Shown: piece after piece, positions 1-6,317 of the stretch
How the letters are laid out: each line of letters begins with the position of its first letter
How positions within the stretch are numbered: the stretch's first letter is position 1
DNA from: Paracoccaceae bacterium
Lineage (GTDB): Bacteria > Pseudomonadota > Alphaproteobacteria > Rhodobacterales > Rhodobacteraceae
Reading direction: 5' to 3'
Assembly (NCBI GenBank): GCA_027030435.1
Contig: JALVEX010000241.1
Coordinates: 1 to 10,311 of the forward strand
DNA: 10,311 nt
Translations under genes and position numbers: made by a program
The notes under the pieces: generated by a model
Seen by the model: only the letters and a program-made list of their open reading frames with translations
Told to the model about the DNA's origin: nothing
Database searches by the model: none

Positions 1-357
1 CGTATTTTCCCGGCGCGCGCGGGCGATCACCTCTTTGAGGCTCTCGGGCGGAGGCGGGGGATGGCGCTCGCCGGTATGGCCCGAGGCGATTTCCGCCACC
101 GTGAACACGCCAGAGGTAACGAAGCCGGCGGCATGGGTCTGCATCCACTGATCGAAATAGGGGCGGGTGAGGTAATCCACCGGATCGATACGCTCGCGGA
201 TGTGGCGCCACCAGTCGATCGTCCAGTCATCGGCGCGGGCGTTGCGGGCGATGGCCCACATGCGCGCTTCCCACGCGTGGTGGAAGGGCTCCTCGGGTTC
301 GTCCACCGCCACCGGGCCGAAGCCCTGCATGCCGCCGAGATCGTGGATCGTGTCCAT
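1..357 (-). CDS. nthB: Nitrile hydratase subunit beta, N-terminal 119 residues (cut by window edge)
   Basis: This is the beta subunit of nitrile hydratase, which with the alpha subunit hydrates nitriles (R-CN) to amides in the cytoplasm. The protein starts MDTIHDLGGMQGFGPV, the characteristic start of NHase beta subunits. It continues with an Arg-rich helix (about residues 51-62, RHIRERIDPVDY) and YFDQW (67-71), which match the conserved core that supplies arginines contacting the oxidised cysteines of alpha. A run of prolines (100-104) then leads toward the C-terminal half, which lies outside the window; family members are usually a little over 200 residues. The ATG at 357 overlaps the alpha stop codon as TGATG, so translation is very likely coupled to alpha. 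The gene remains open at base 1. A thiocyanate hydrolase subunit is a distant alternative, since that family splits beta into two proteins and the split cannot be seen here. The start sequence favours nitrile hydratase. Confidence 0.9.
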   Translation of the reverse strand, partial: MDTIHDLGGMQGFGPVAVDEPEEPFHHAWEARMWAIARNARADDWTIDWWRHIRERIDPVDYLTRPYFDQWMQTHAAGFVTSGVFTVAEIASGHTGERHPPPPPESLKEVIARARRENT

Positions 358-1010
358 CAGCGGGCCTCCCCTTTCACGTAGGGCGAGAGATCCCGCTCGG
401 TGCCGATCATCGAATTGCGGGTGACGAGGGCGGTGAGCGCCTCGAGGCTCCAGCCCTCGGTGCCGGGCGGGCGCTCGGGCACCACCAGATAGCGCAGCTC
501 GGCGGTGCTGTCCCACACCCGCACGGCCACGTTTTCGGGCAGCTCCACCCCGAATTCGGCCAGCACGGCGCGGGGCACACGCACCACCCGAGCGCGGTAT
601 TCGGCGCTTTTATACCAACCGGGCGACATGCCCAGGATCGAGAACGGATAGCAGGAGCACAGCGTGCAGACGACGACGTTATGCACCTCGGGGCTGTTTT
701 CGACGGCCTTCAGATGCGCCGAGGCATGGCCCTGAAAGCCGAGTTCCTCGGCCGCTTTCGCGGCATCCGCCAGAAGGCGGGCGCGAAAATCGGGATCGAG
801 CCAGGAGCGCGCCACCATCTCGGCGCCGCGTCTGGGGCCGATATGCTCGCTGTAGGCCTCGATCCAGGCATCGAGCGTTTCGGGTGCCACCATGCCACGC
901 TCCACCACGAGGCTTTCCAGCGCCTTGACCCTGAGCGCCGGATCGGAGGGCAGCGCATGGTGCAGGTGGCGGTGCACCTCGGCGGCTTCTTCGGAATCAT
1001 ATTCTGTCAT
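357..1010 (-). CDS. nthA: Nitrile hydratase subunit alpha, cobalt type
   Basis: This is the metal-binding catalytic subunit of nitrile hydratase (217 residues, a normal length). The metal site is visible as V-C-T-L-C-S-C at residues 114-120: Cys115, Cys118 and Cys120 plus backbone amides bind the metal, and Cys118 and Cys120 are the residues oxidised in this family. Thr after the first Cys is the signature of non-corrin Co(III) enzymes; Fe enzymes carry Ser there. Downstream are the conserved WYKSAEYRARVV (132-143), PR.VL.EFG (146-154) and WDST.E.RYLV (166-176) blocks and a typical end with RNSMIGT (198-204). The start at 1010 is preceded by GGAGA at good spacing. The same frame stays open upstream to 1526, but that stretch is antisense to nadD and not homologous. 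Alpha precedes beta, with a one-base overlap. A cobalt activator/chaperone gene would be expected beyond the left edge. Confidence 0.95.
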   Translation of the reverse strand: MTEYDSEEAAEVHRHLHHALPSDPALRVKALESLVVERGMVAPETLDAWIEAYSEHIGPRRGAEMVARSWLDPDFRARLLADAAKAAEELGFQGHASAHLKAVENSPEVHNVVVCTLCSCYPFSILGMSPGWYKSAEYRARVVRVPRAVLAEFGVELPENVAVRVWDSTAELRYLVVPERPPGTEGWSLEALTALVTRNSMIGTERDLSPYVKGEAR

Positions 1011-1040
1011 CTCGTTCTCCCGGCCGAACTCTTGCGCCTT

Positions 1041-1057
1041 CTTGCCCACATGGCAAG
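1041..1057. promoter_or_regulatory. Inverted repeat between divergent nthA and nadD (possible operator)
   Basis: CTTGCC-N5-GGCAAG is a perfect 6+6 inverted repeat in the 109-base gap between the divergent starts of nthA (1010, minus) and nadD (1120, plus). Its size and symmetry suit a dimeric regulator. It lies about 30 bases upstream of the nthA start, where a repressor could act. A repeat of this size can arise by chance, and no regulator gene is visible nearby. Confidence 0.25.
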
Positions 1058-1119
1058 GGCAGGGATTGACTTGGCCGCCGCGCATCCTTTCAAAGGGGCA
1101 TGATTGCGAGGAGAAGCGC

Positions 1120-1725
1120 GTGCAGAACAACGGCTTGCCGCCAGCACCTCCGGGGCGGAAGGTGGGGCTTCTGGGGGGATCATTCGATCCGCCCCATGAG
1201 GGCCATGTGCATATCACGCTTGAGGCGCTGAAGCGCTTCGGGCTTGACGAGGTCTGGTGGCTGGTGAGCCCGCACAACCCGCTGAAGGCACACGGGCCGG
1301 CGCCGCTCGTGAAGCGTATGGAGGCAGCACGGGAGATCATGCGGCATCCCCGTGTGCGGGTTCTGGATTTCGAGGCCCGAGCGGGAAGCCGATACACGGC
1401 CCAGACACTGAAGCTCCTGATGGAGATCCGCCCCGGGCTGCGTTTCGTCTGGCTCATGGGGGCTGACAATCTCGCCGGGTTCCACCGCTGGGAAAACTGG
1501 CGCTGGATCATGGAGAACGTGCCCATCGGCGTGATCGCCCGCCCCGGGCAGCGGCTGGCGGCGCTGTTTTCTCCCGCCGCGCGGGCCTATGCCCGCTACC
1601 GCCTGCCAGCCCGCCTTTCAAGGGCGCTGCCCTTGTGCACGCCGCCGGCATGGTGCTTCGTGAACGTGGCGATGTCGGATCTTTCCTCGAGCAGGATCAG
1701 GCATTCGGGAGGCTGGCGCCCCTGA
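1120..1725 (+). CDS. nadD: Nicotinate-nucleotide adenylyltransferase
   Basis: NadD adenylates nicotinate mononucleotide with ATP to give deamido-NAD, the penultimate step of NAD synthesis. The protein has 201 residues, normal for the family. The nucleotidyltransferase signature is clear: GGSFDPPHEGH at residues 19-29, with the H-x-G-H pair (His26, His29) that binds the ATP phosphates. SPHNPLK (about 49-55), a WLMGADN.A.FHRW block and a C-terminal SSSRIR (the ISSTxxR-type motif) follow. I chose the GTG at 1120 because GAGGAG sits at 1108-1113 with six-base spacing and the protein then starts a short way before the first beta strand. The frame is open back to 892, but that extension is antisense to nthA and lacks homology. 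The gene is divergent from nthA and precedes the cupredoxin and dacB genes. In Rhodobacteraceae, nadD near a PBP4-type dacB is, from memory, a familiar neighbourhood. Confidence 0.95.
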   Translation: MQNNGLPPAPPGRKVGLLGGSFDPPHEGHVHITLEALKRFGLDEVWWLVSPHNPLKAHGPAPLVKRMEAAREIMRHPRVRVLDFEARAGSRYTAQTLKLLMEIRPGLRFVWLMGADNLAGFHRWENWRWIMENVPIGVIARPGQRLAALFSPAARAYARYRLPARLSRALPLCTPPAWCFVNVAMSDLSSSRIRHSGGWRP

Positions 1726-1761
1726 TTCCCTTGCGCACTGCCCGCGCATCGCAGCCATCGG

Positions 1762-1791
1762 CTGAAACACGCTGTAATCCCGGGGTATAAA
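1762..1791 (+). promoter_or_regulatory. Possible promoter upstream of the cupredoxin gene
   Basis: CTGAAA (1762-1767) and TATAAA (1786-1791) are separated by 18 bases, a weak sigma-70-like pair in a locally AT-richer patch. The -10 hexamer sits between CCGGG (1780-1784) and CCCGG (1793-1797), a short inverted repeat that could be an operator or simple GC symmetry. It would give an untranslated leader of roughly 150 bases before the start at 1950. The 1726-1949 gap holds no other convincing feature. Confidence 0.3.
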
Positions 1792-1949
1792 GCCCGGCGT
1801 CTATATCCTCCGATCTATTCCGCCGGATCCCGTTTTCTTCAAAGGGTGGGTCCGTGGCGCGATTGGTTACCGGCTCGCCGATAAGCCGTTCCCGCGCCGC
1901 AGAAACGGAAAGACGCAGTTCACGGAATACCTATCCAAGGAGAAAAAAG

Positions 1950-2432
1950 ATGAAATCCATCAAGCTGTTCGCCGCAAGTGCCGCCTTCGCCTTCGCCGGA
2001 GCCACGATGCCCGCCTTCGCCGATGCCACGCTGCACGTATTCCTGTGGGACAACGGCCCTGACATGGAAATGTCGGAAAACCACAAGATCGGCGATGGCG
2101 CGGACCGCCTGACCGACAGCATGGGCATCACGACAAACGCGACGGTTGTTCCGGCGGGAAACATCACCTTCGATGTCCTGAACGCCTCACAGGATCAGGA
2201 ACATGAAATGGTGATCTCGCCGCTCGCCGGCCCGGATGCGCCGCTCCCCTATGATGCCGACGCCATGGAGGTTGACGAGGAAGCCGCCGGCAGCAAGGGG
2301 GAAGTGGAAGGGCTCGCTCCGGGCGAAAGGGGCAAGCTCACGGTCGCCCTCGAGCCCGGGACCTACGCCCTTTACTGCAATATCACCGGCCATTATGCGG
2401 CCGGCATGTGGCAGATCATCACCGTGAAGTAA
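1950..2432 (+). CDS. Exported type-1 copper cupredoxin (plastocyanin/azurin-like)
   Basis: This is a small blue-copper-type protein of 160 residues. Residues 1-24 are a Sec signal peptide (Lys-containing n-region, Ala/Phe-rich core, cleavage after AFA), so the mature protein is periplasmic. The copper ligands of a type-1 centre are all visible: His85 in EHEM, then Cys143-x4-His148-x4-Met153 in YCNITGHYAAGM, the standard C-terminal ligand loop. The likely role is a mobile electron carrier or copper handling in the periplasm; the partner cannot be read from sequence. The N-terminal mature part contains Met39, Met41 and His45 (MEMSENH), and residues 102-120 form an acidic loop, perhaps an interaction surface. 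The ATG at 1950 has AAGGAG at 1937-1942. An upstream in-frame GTG at 1854 would bury the signal peptide and is rejected. The gene lies between nadD and dacB, with its own leader and a strong hairpin after it, so it is probably a separate unit. Confidence 0.88.
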   Translation: MKSIKLFAASAAFAFAGATMPAFADATLHVFLWDNGPDMEMSENHKIGDGADRLTDSMGITTNATVVPAGNITFDVLNASQDQEHEMVISPLAGPDAPLPYDADAMEVDEEAAGSKGEVEGLAPGERGKLTVALEPGTYALYCNITGHYAAGMWQIITVK

Positions 2433-2473
2433 TGGCGAAGGGCGGCCGGGAAGCCGCTGCGCTGGCACCATCG

Positions 2474-2503
2474 CGGCCCGTTCCTGCAGGGCAGGACGGG
2501 CCG
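2474..2503 (+). terminator. Strong hairpin after the cupredoxin gene (possible terminator)
   Basis: CGGCCCGT (2474-2481), a bulged T, and CCTGC (2483-2487) pair with GCAGG (2491-2495) and ACGGGCCG (2496-2503) around an AGG loop. This gives a 13-pair, very GC-rich stem, 41 bases past the cupredoxin stop. No T-run follows, so it is either a non-canonical terminator or an mRNA 3'-end stabiliser. Confidence 0.45.
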
Positions 2504-2525
2504 TCCGGCAGAGGCGGCATCGGCA

Positions 2526-2554
2526 TTGTGGTTCGGGCTGCGGTCTGATTTACT
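2526..2554 (+). promoter_or_regulatory. Possible extended -10 promoter for dacB
   Basis: TTGTGG (2526-2531) lies 17 bases before TTTACT (2549-2554), which is preceded by TG at 2546-2547, the extended -10 position. Transcription would begin around 2560-2562, only a few bases before the dacB ATG at 2564. No good Shine-Dalgarno precedes that ATG, which fits a leaderless or nearly leaderless mRNA. Confidence 0.3.
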
Positions 2555-2563
2555 CGAAGCGTC

Positions 2564-4066
2564 ATGAGGAATGAAATCACCCGGCGTTTCCTGCTGGCAG
2601 GGCTGGCCTCGGTTTCGGCCCTGCCGGCTCTCGCCCGCGCGCCCGATCGTTCGATCCGCCCGGTGCTGCGCGGTGATGCCGATCCCCTCCTGCGGCTGAA
2701 GAATGCCGCGCGGTCGGTGGAGGACCTGATCCGCGAGGCCGCGCTCGGGGGGAGACTCAGCTATACCGTTGCCGATGCGCGCACAGGGCTCGTGCTCGAG
2801 GCGCGCGGCCCCGGCACGCTGCACCCGCCGGCCAGTGTGACGAAGATCGTCACCGCGCTTTACGGGCTTGATACACTGGGTGCCGATTATCGCTTCGAAA
2901 CCCGTCTGATTGCCACGGGGCCGATCGAGAATGGCGTTCTGAGGGGGGATCTCGTGCTGGCAGGCGGGGGCGATCCCGGGCTTGATACGGACAGGCTCGC
3001 CACCATGGCCGGCGCATTGCGGCAGGCCGGTGTGCGGAAGGTGGAGGGGCGTTTCTTCGTCCATGCGGATGCCTTGCCCCGCATCCCTGCGATAGACGCC
3101 GGCCAGCCCGATCATCTGGGCTACAATCCCGCGATTTCCGGGCTCAATCTCAACTTCAACCGGGTCCATTTCGAATGGCGGCGCGGGGGGAAGGGCTATC
3201 AGATCGCGATGGACGCGAGAGCCCGCAGATACCGCCCTGCTGTCACCATTGCCAGCATGAAGGTCGTTGATCGCAACCTGCCGATCTATACCTATTCCAA
3301 AGGCCCGCGCGGAGATCGCTGGACCGTTGCGCGCAGCGCGCTGGGCAAGGCCGGCAGCCGCTGGCTGCCGGTGCGTGAGCCGGCCCTCTATGCCGGGGAG
3401 GTATTTCAGATCCTGGCGCGCGGAGAAGGGATCGCGCTTCCCGCGGCGAAGCTTCTGGATGGCGTTCCACAGGGCAAGGATCTGGTGGTGCACAAGAGCC
3501 CGCCGCTGCGCGAGATCCTTCGGGATCTGCTGAAATACTCGACCAATCTCACAGCCGAGGTGATCGGCCTCACGGCAACCCGGGCGCGGGGCGTGGAAGC
3601 ACGCGATCTCGCCCGATCAGCCGAAGAGATGAACAACTGGCTCGCCGGGTGGCTCGGCACGATCAGCTCGCGCTTCGTCGATCATTCGGGCCTCGAACCG
3701 GAGAACCGTGCCAGCCCCTCGGATATCCTGCGGGCCCTTGTCCGGGCGGAATCGGATGGGATGCTCCCCTCGCTCCTCAAGGATATCCCGCTGCGCGATT
3801 CCAGGGGCCGCGTGCTCAAGGCGCACCCCCTCAAGGTGCGGGCCAAGACCGGCACATTGAATTTCGTCAGCAATCTGGCCGGTTATATCCAGCTGCCGGA
3901 CGGAAACTCCCTTGCCTTTGCGATCTTCATTTCCGATGACGCCAGACGCGCCAGGATTCCCCGTGCCGATCGCGAAAATCCGCCCGGCGCCGGCGCCTGG
4001 AACAAGCGTGCAAAGCGCCTTCAGCAGGGGCTGATAGAGCGCTGGGCCGGGCTCTACGGGATCTGA
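2564..4066 (+). CDS. dacB: D-alanyl-D-alanine carboxypeptidase/endopeptidase, PBP4 type (peptidase S13)
   Basis: This is a periplasmic low-molecular-mass penicillin-binding protein of 500 residues, the normal size for the S13 family. It removes the terminal D-Ala of peptidoglycan stem peptides and can cut D-Ala-mDAP cross-links. All three active-site motifs are visible: SxxK as S91-V-T-K94 (PASVTK), SxN as S326-T-N328 (KYSTN), and KTG at 428-430 (RAKTGTLNF). The conserved DHSGL.PEN block (373-381) is also present. The large insert between SxxK and SxN (about 100-320) is the extra domain that separates this family from PBP5. The N-terminus has TRRFLLAG followed by a hydrophobic stretch ending ALARA, a possible Tat-type or Sec signal peptide. 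The ATG at 2564 has no clear ribosome binding site. The gene follows the cupredoxin gene by 131 bases and converges on the TerB-like gene. Confidence 0.93.
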   Translation: MRNEITRRFLLAGLASVSALPALARAPDRSIRPVLRGDADPLLRLKNAARSVEDLIREAALGGRLSYTVADARTGLVLEARGPGTLHPPASVTKIVTALYGLDTLGADYRFETRLIATGPIENGVLRGDLVLAGGGDPGLDTDRLATMAGALRQAGVRKVEGRFFVHADALPRIPAIDAGQPDHLGYNPAISGLNLNFNRVHFEWRRGGKGYQIAMDARARRYRPAVTIASMKVVDRNLPIYTYSKGPRGDRWTVARSALGKAGSRWLPVREPALYAGEVFQILARGEGIALPAAKLLDGVPQGKDLVVHKSPPLREILRDLLKYSTNLTAEVIGLTATRARGVEARDLARSAEEMNNWLAGWLGTISSRFVDHSGLEPENRASPSDILRALVRAESDGMLPSLLKDIPLRDSRGRVLKAHPLKVRAKTGTLNFVSNLAGYIQLPDGNSLAFAIFISDDARRARIPRADRENPPGAGAWNKRAKRLQQGLIERWAGLYGI

Positions 4067-4130
4067 AGTGTGCCGGTTTCCCCTTCATCTTGGGAAAAAT
4101 ACTCAAATCCGAGGGCGTACAGCCAACGCG

Positions 4131-4162
4131 GCGTGGGGCAATATGCCCGCAAGGCCCCGCAC
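4131..4162. terminator. Hairpin between convergent dacB and TerB-like genes
   Basis: GCGTGGGGC (4131-4139) pairs with GCCCCGCAC (4154-4162) with one G-U and one mismatch, around a 14-base loop; TCCTTCTT follows on the plus strand. It lies in the 120-base gap between two convergent genes, where a shared terminator is expected. The T-tract is imperfect, so this is tentative. Nothing else gene-like is seen in the gap. Confidence 0.3.
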
Positions 4163-4186
4163 TCCTTCTTGTAGCTGGCCGGGTAG

Positions 4187-4609
4187 TCAGACGGTCATGT
4201 GGCGCGCCCTTGCGCCACGCTCGATCGCGGCGGCATGCAGGCGGTCGATGGCGAGTTCGTGGCGAATCTCTTCGAGCATCCTGAGCTCGGGGGCGTCGAT
4301 GGTGCCATCCGCCGCCGCCACATCGCAGGCAAGGGCATAGGCGGTTTCGAAGAGTTTCTCCGGCAGGTCGTCACGGATCAGGCCGAAGAGCGCATCAAGG
4401 CCGTCTTCCTCTTCCAGGAGATCGAACACCGTGCGGCTGATCAGGGTGATGCGGTCATTGTCGAACCCTGCGAAAACCGGCAGATGGTTGACGATGCGCT
4501 GGATGGTGACAAGCTCGGAGGTGCGCACCACCTCGTCGGAGGCCGATACGGCGATCATCAGCGCCACCAGGCAATCCTGCGGCGTAAGGGGGTGGGGGGT
4601 GTCCTGCAT
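4187..4609 (-). CDS. TerB-like protein (tellurite-resistance TerB family)
   Basis: This is an all-helical 140-residue protein of the TerB superfamily. The clearest motif is A-D-G-T-I-D-A-P-E at residues 100-108, the acidic loop with Glu that defines the second half of TerB-like domains and can bind metal ions. A degenerate copy (SASDEVVRTSE, about 22-32) gives the expected internal pseudo-duplication. There is no signal peptide or membrane segment, so it is cytosolic. TerB-like proteins occur in tellurite/stress (ter) operons and also as solitary genes of unknown role in alphaproteobacteria. No other ter genes are here, so resistance should not be assumed. The ATG at 4609 is preceded by GGAGAAG at suitable spacing. 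The frame is open to 4750, but the extension has low-complexity non-homologous sequence and overlaps lysS. The gene is divergent from lysS and convergent with dacB. Confidence 0.85.
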   Translation of the reverse strand: MQDTPHPLTPQDCLVALMIAVSASDEVVRTSELVTIQRIVNHLPVFAGFDNDRITLISRTVFDLLEEEDGLDALFGLIRDDLPEKLFETAYALACDVAAADGTIDAPELRMLEEIRHELAIDRLHAAAIERGARARHMTV

Positions 4610-4638
4610 GGGGCTTCTCCGGCTTGTTATGCAGGTGC

Positions 4639-4667
4639 AGAATATTGACGCGGGCAGGGCAGGGCAA
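4639..4667 (-). promoter_or_regulatory. Possible promoter for the TerB-like gene
   Basis: On the minus strand TTGCCC (4667-4662) and TATTCT (4644-4639) are 17 bases apart, each matching four of six consensus bases. Transcription would start near 4632, leaving a short leader of about 23 bases that contains the GGAGAAG ribosome binding site. Confidence 0.35.
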
Positions 4668-4673
4668 TAGGAG
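4645..4673 (+). promoter_or_regulatory. Possible promoter for lysS
   Basis: TTGACG (4645-4650) is a good -35 element (five of six). The best -10 at 17-base spacing is only TAGGAG (4668-4673). It would start transcription around 4680, 32 bases before lysS. It overlaps the proposed minus-strand promoter of the TerB-like gene almost base for base. Confidence 0.28.
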
Positions 4674-4711
4674 AAGCGGAGCGCCGGGATGTCTCCGGCA
4701 TCAGGGAAAGA

Positions 4712-6310
4712 ATGCGGACAATGTCGGAACTTCGGGAAATCGCGATGCAATCAAGGGCCTGGCCGTTCGAAGAGGCGCGCCGGGTGCTCAAACGCGTGGA
4801 ACAGAATCCGCCCGAGAAAGGCCATGTGCTGTTTCAGACGGGCTATGGCCCGAGCGGCCTGCCCCATATCGGCACCTTCGGCGAGGTGGCCCGCACCACC
4901 ATGGTGCGCCATGCCTTCGAGCAGCTCAGCGATATACCCACCCGGCTGATCGCCTTTTCCGACGACATGGACGGCCTGCGCAAGGTGCCCGGCAATCTGC
5001 CCAACCGCGAGATGCTGGAAGAGGATCTCCACCTGCCGCTCAGCCGCGTGCGCGATCCCTTCGGCACGCATGAGAGCTTCGCCGCTCACAACAACGCACG
5101 CCTCTGCGCCTTTCTCGATCAGTTCGGCTTCGATTACGAATTCGCCTCGGCCACGGAATATTACACCTCCGGCCGGTTCGACGAGATGCTTCTGACCGCG
5201 CTCGAGAAGTTTGACCGGATCATGGAGATCATGCTGCCCACGCTCGGCCCCGAGCGGCGCAAGACCTACAGCCCCTTCCTGCCGATCAGCCCGAAAACCG
5301 GGCATGTGTTGCAGGTGCCGACGCTGGAGCGCAACGTGGAAAAGGGCACGATCGTCTATCAGGAACCCGACGGCGAGAAGGTGGAGATCCCCGTTACCGG
5401 CGGCCATGTGAAGATGCAGTGGAAGCCCGACTGGGCCCTGCGCTGGGCGGCTCTGGGCGTGGATTACGAGATGTCGGGCAAGGATCTGATCGACAGCGTG
5501 ACCGTTTCGAGCAAGATCTGCCGGGTGCTCGGCAAGGCGCCGCCGGTCAGCCTTTCCTATGAGCTGTTCAATGACGAGCACGGCCAGAAGATCTCGAAAT
5601 CCAAGGGCAACGGCCTCACCATGGAGGAATGGCTTCGCTATGCGCCGCCCGAGAGCCTTTCCTATTTCATGTATCAGAAGCCGAAAACGGCCAAGCGGCT
5701 CTATTTCGACGTGATCCCCAAGGCGATGGACGAATACCACCAGCAGCTGCGCGCCTACCCGGATCAGGATCTGAAGGCACGGCTGAGCAACCCCGTGTGG
5801 CACATCCACAATGGCAACCCGCCCGAGAGCCGGATGGTTGTGCCCTTCGCGATGCTCCTCAATCTCGCGAGCGTATCGGGCGCGCATGACAAGGAAACCC
5901 TCTGGGGCTTCCTGCGCCGCTATGCGCCCGAGGCAAGCCCAGAAACACATCCCGACCTCGACAAGGCCACGGAATATGCGGTGCGTTACTATGAGGATTT
6001 CGTCAAGCCGCGGAAAACCTACCGCCTGCCGGACGAGAAGGAGCGCGCGGCGATGGAGGATCTTCTCGCCCGCCTCAGGGCGTGGGAGGGCGAGGCGGAG
6101 CCGGAGGCGCTGCAGAGCATGGTGTTTGCGGTGGGCAAGGCGCACGGTTTCGAGCCTTTGCGCGAATGGTTCAGGGCGCTTTACGAGGTGCTCCTGGGCG
6201 CCAGCCAGGGCCCCCGTTTCGGCGGGTTCATCGCGCTTTACGGGGTGGAGGAAACCATCCGCCTGATCGAGCGTGCGCTCAAGGGCGAACTGGCCGGCGC
6301 GCAGGGCTGA
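4712..6310 (+). CDS. lysS: Lysine--tRNA ligase, class I
   Basis: This is lysyl-tRNA synthetase of the class I (archaeal-type) form, which charges tRNA-Lys with lysine using ATP in the cytosol. At 532 residues it has the usual length. The class I Rossmann signatures are clear: PHIGTF (residues 51-56) as the HIGH motif and KISKSKGNG (292-300) as the KMSKS loop. Other conserved blocks include GYGPSGLPH (44-52), FSDDMDGLRKVPGN (81-94), and the GGHVKMQWKPDW region (229-240). The C-terminal half is the helix-bundle anticodon-binding part. Alphaproteobacteria commonly use this class in place of the bacterial class II enzyme. The ATG at 4712 has AGGGAA about five bases upstream; the ATG at 4721 (protein starting MSELRE) is an alternative. 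The gene is divergent from the TerB-like gene and followed after seven bases by the methyltransferase gene, so the two are likely co-transcribed. Confidence 0.96.
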   Translation: MRTMSELREIAMQSRAWPFEEARRVLKRVEQNPPEKGHVLFQTGYGPSGLPHIGTFGEVARTTMVRHAFEQLSDIPTRLIAFSDDMDGLRKVPGNLPNREMLEEDLHLPLSRVRDPFGTHESFAAHNNARLCAFLDQFGFDYEFASATEYYTSGRFDEMLLTALEKFDRIMEIMLPTLGPERRKTYSPFLPISPKTGHVLQVPTLERNVEKGTIVYQEPDGEKVEIPVTGGHVKMQWKPDWALRWAALGVDYEMSGKDLIDSVTVSSKICRVLGKAPPVSLSYELFNDEHGQKISKSKGNGLTMEEWLRYAPPESLSYFMYQKPKTAKRLYFDVIPKAMDEYHQQLRAYPDQDLKARLSNPVWHIHNGNPPESRMVVPFAMLLNLASVSGAHDKETLWGFLRRYAPEASPETHPDLDKATEYAVRYYEDFVKPRKTYRLPDEKERAAMEDLLARLRAWEGEAEPEALQSMVFAVGKAHGFEPLREWFRALYEVLLGASQGPRFGGFIALYGVEETIRLIERALKGELAGAQG

Positions 6311-6317
6311 TCGCACC

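Noticed and set aside
1066..1094. nadD promoter candidate TTGACT with TTCAAA
   Set aside because: The -35 is good, but the -10 matches only three of six bases at any reasonable spacing.
892..1119. Upstream extension of nadD
   Set aside because: It is antisense to nthA and non-homologous; GTG 1120 has GAGGAG at ideal spacing.
1011..1526. Open-frame extension of nthA by 172 codons on the minus strand
   Set aside because: It lies antisense over nadD, has no homology to NHase, and a good ribosome binding site precedes the ATG at 1010.
1752..1764. CAGCC-ATC-GGCTG hairpin after nadD as a terminator
   Set aside because: The stem has only five pairs and no T-run follows.
1854..1949. N-terminal extension of the cupredoxin
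   Set aside because: It would put 32 charged residues before a clear signal peptide; AAGGAG directs the start at 1950.
2393..3493. Minus-strand open frame (366 codons) over dacB and the preceding gap
   Set aside because: dacB on the plus strand has all three penicillin-binding motifs; the antisense frame has no motif.
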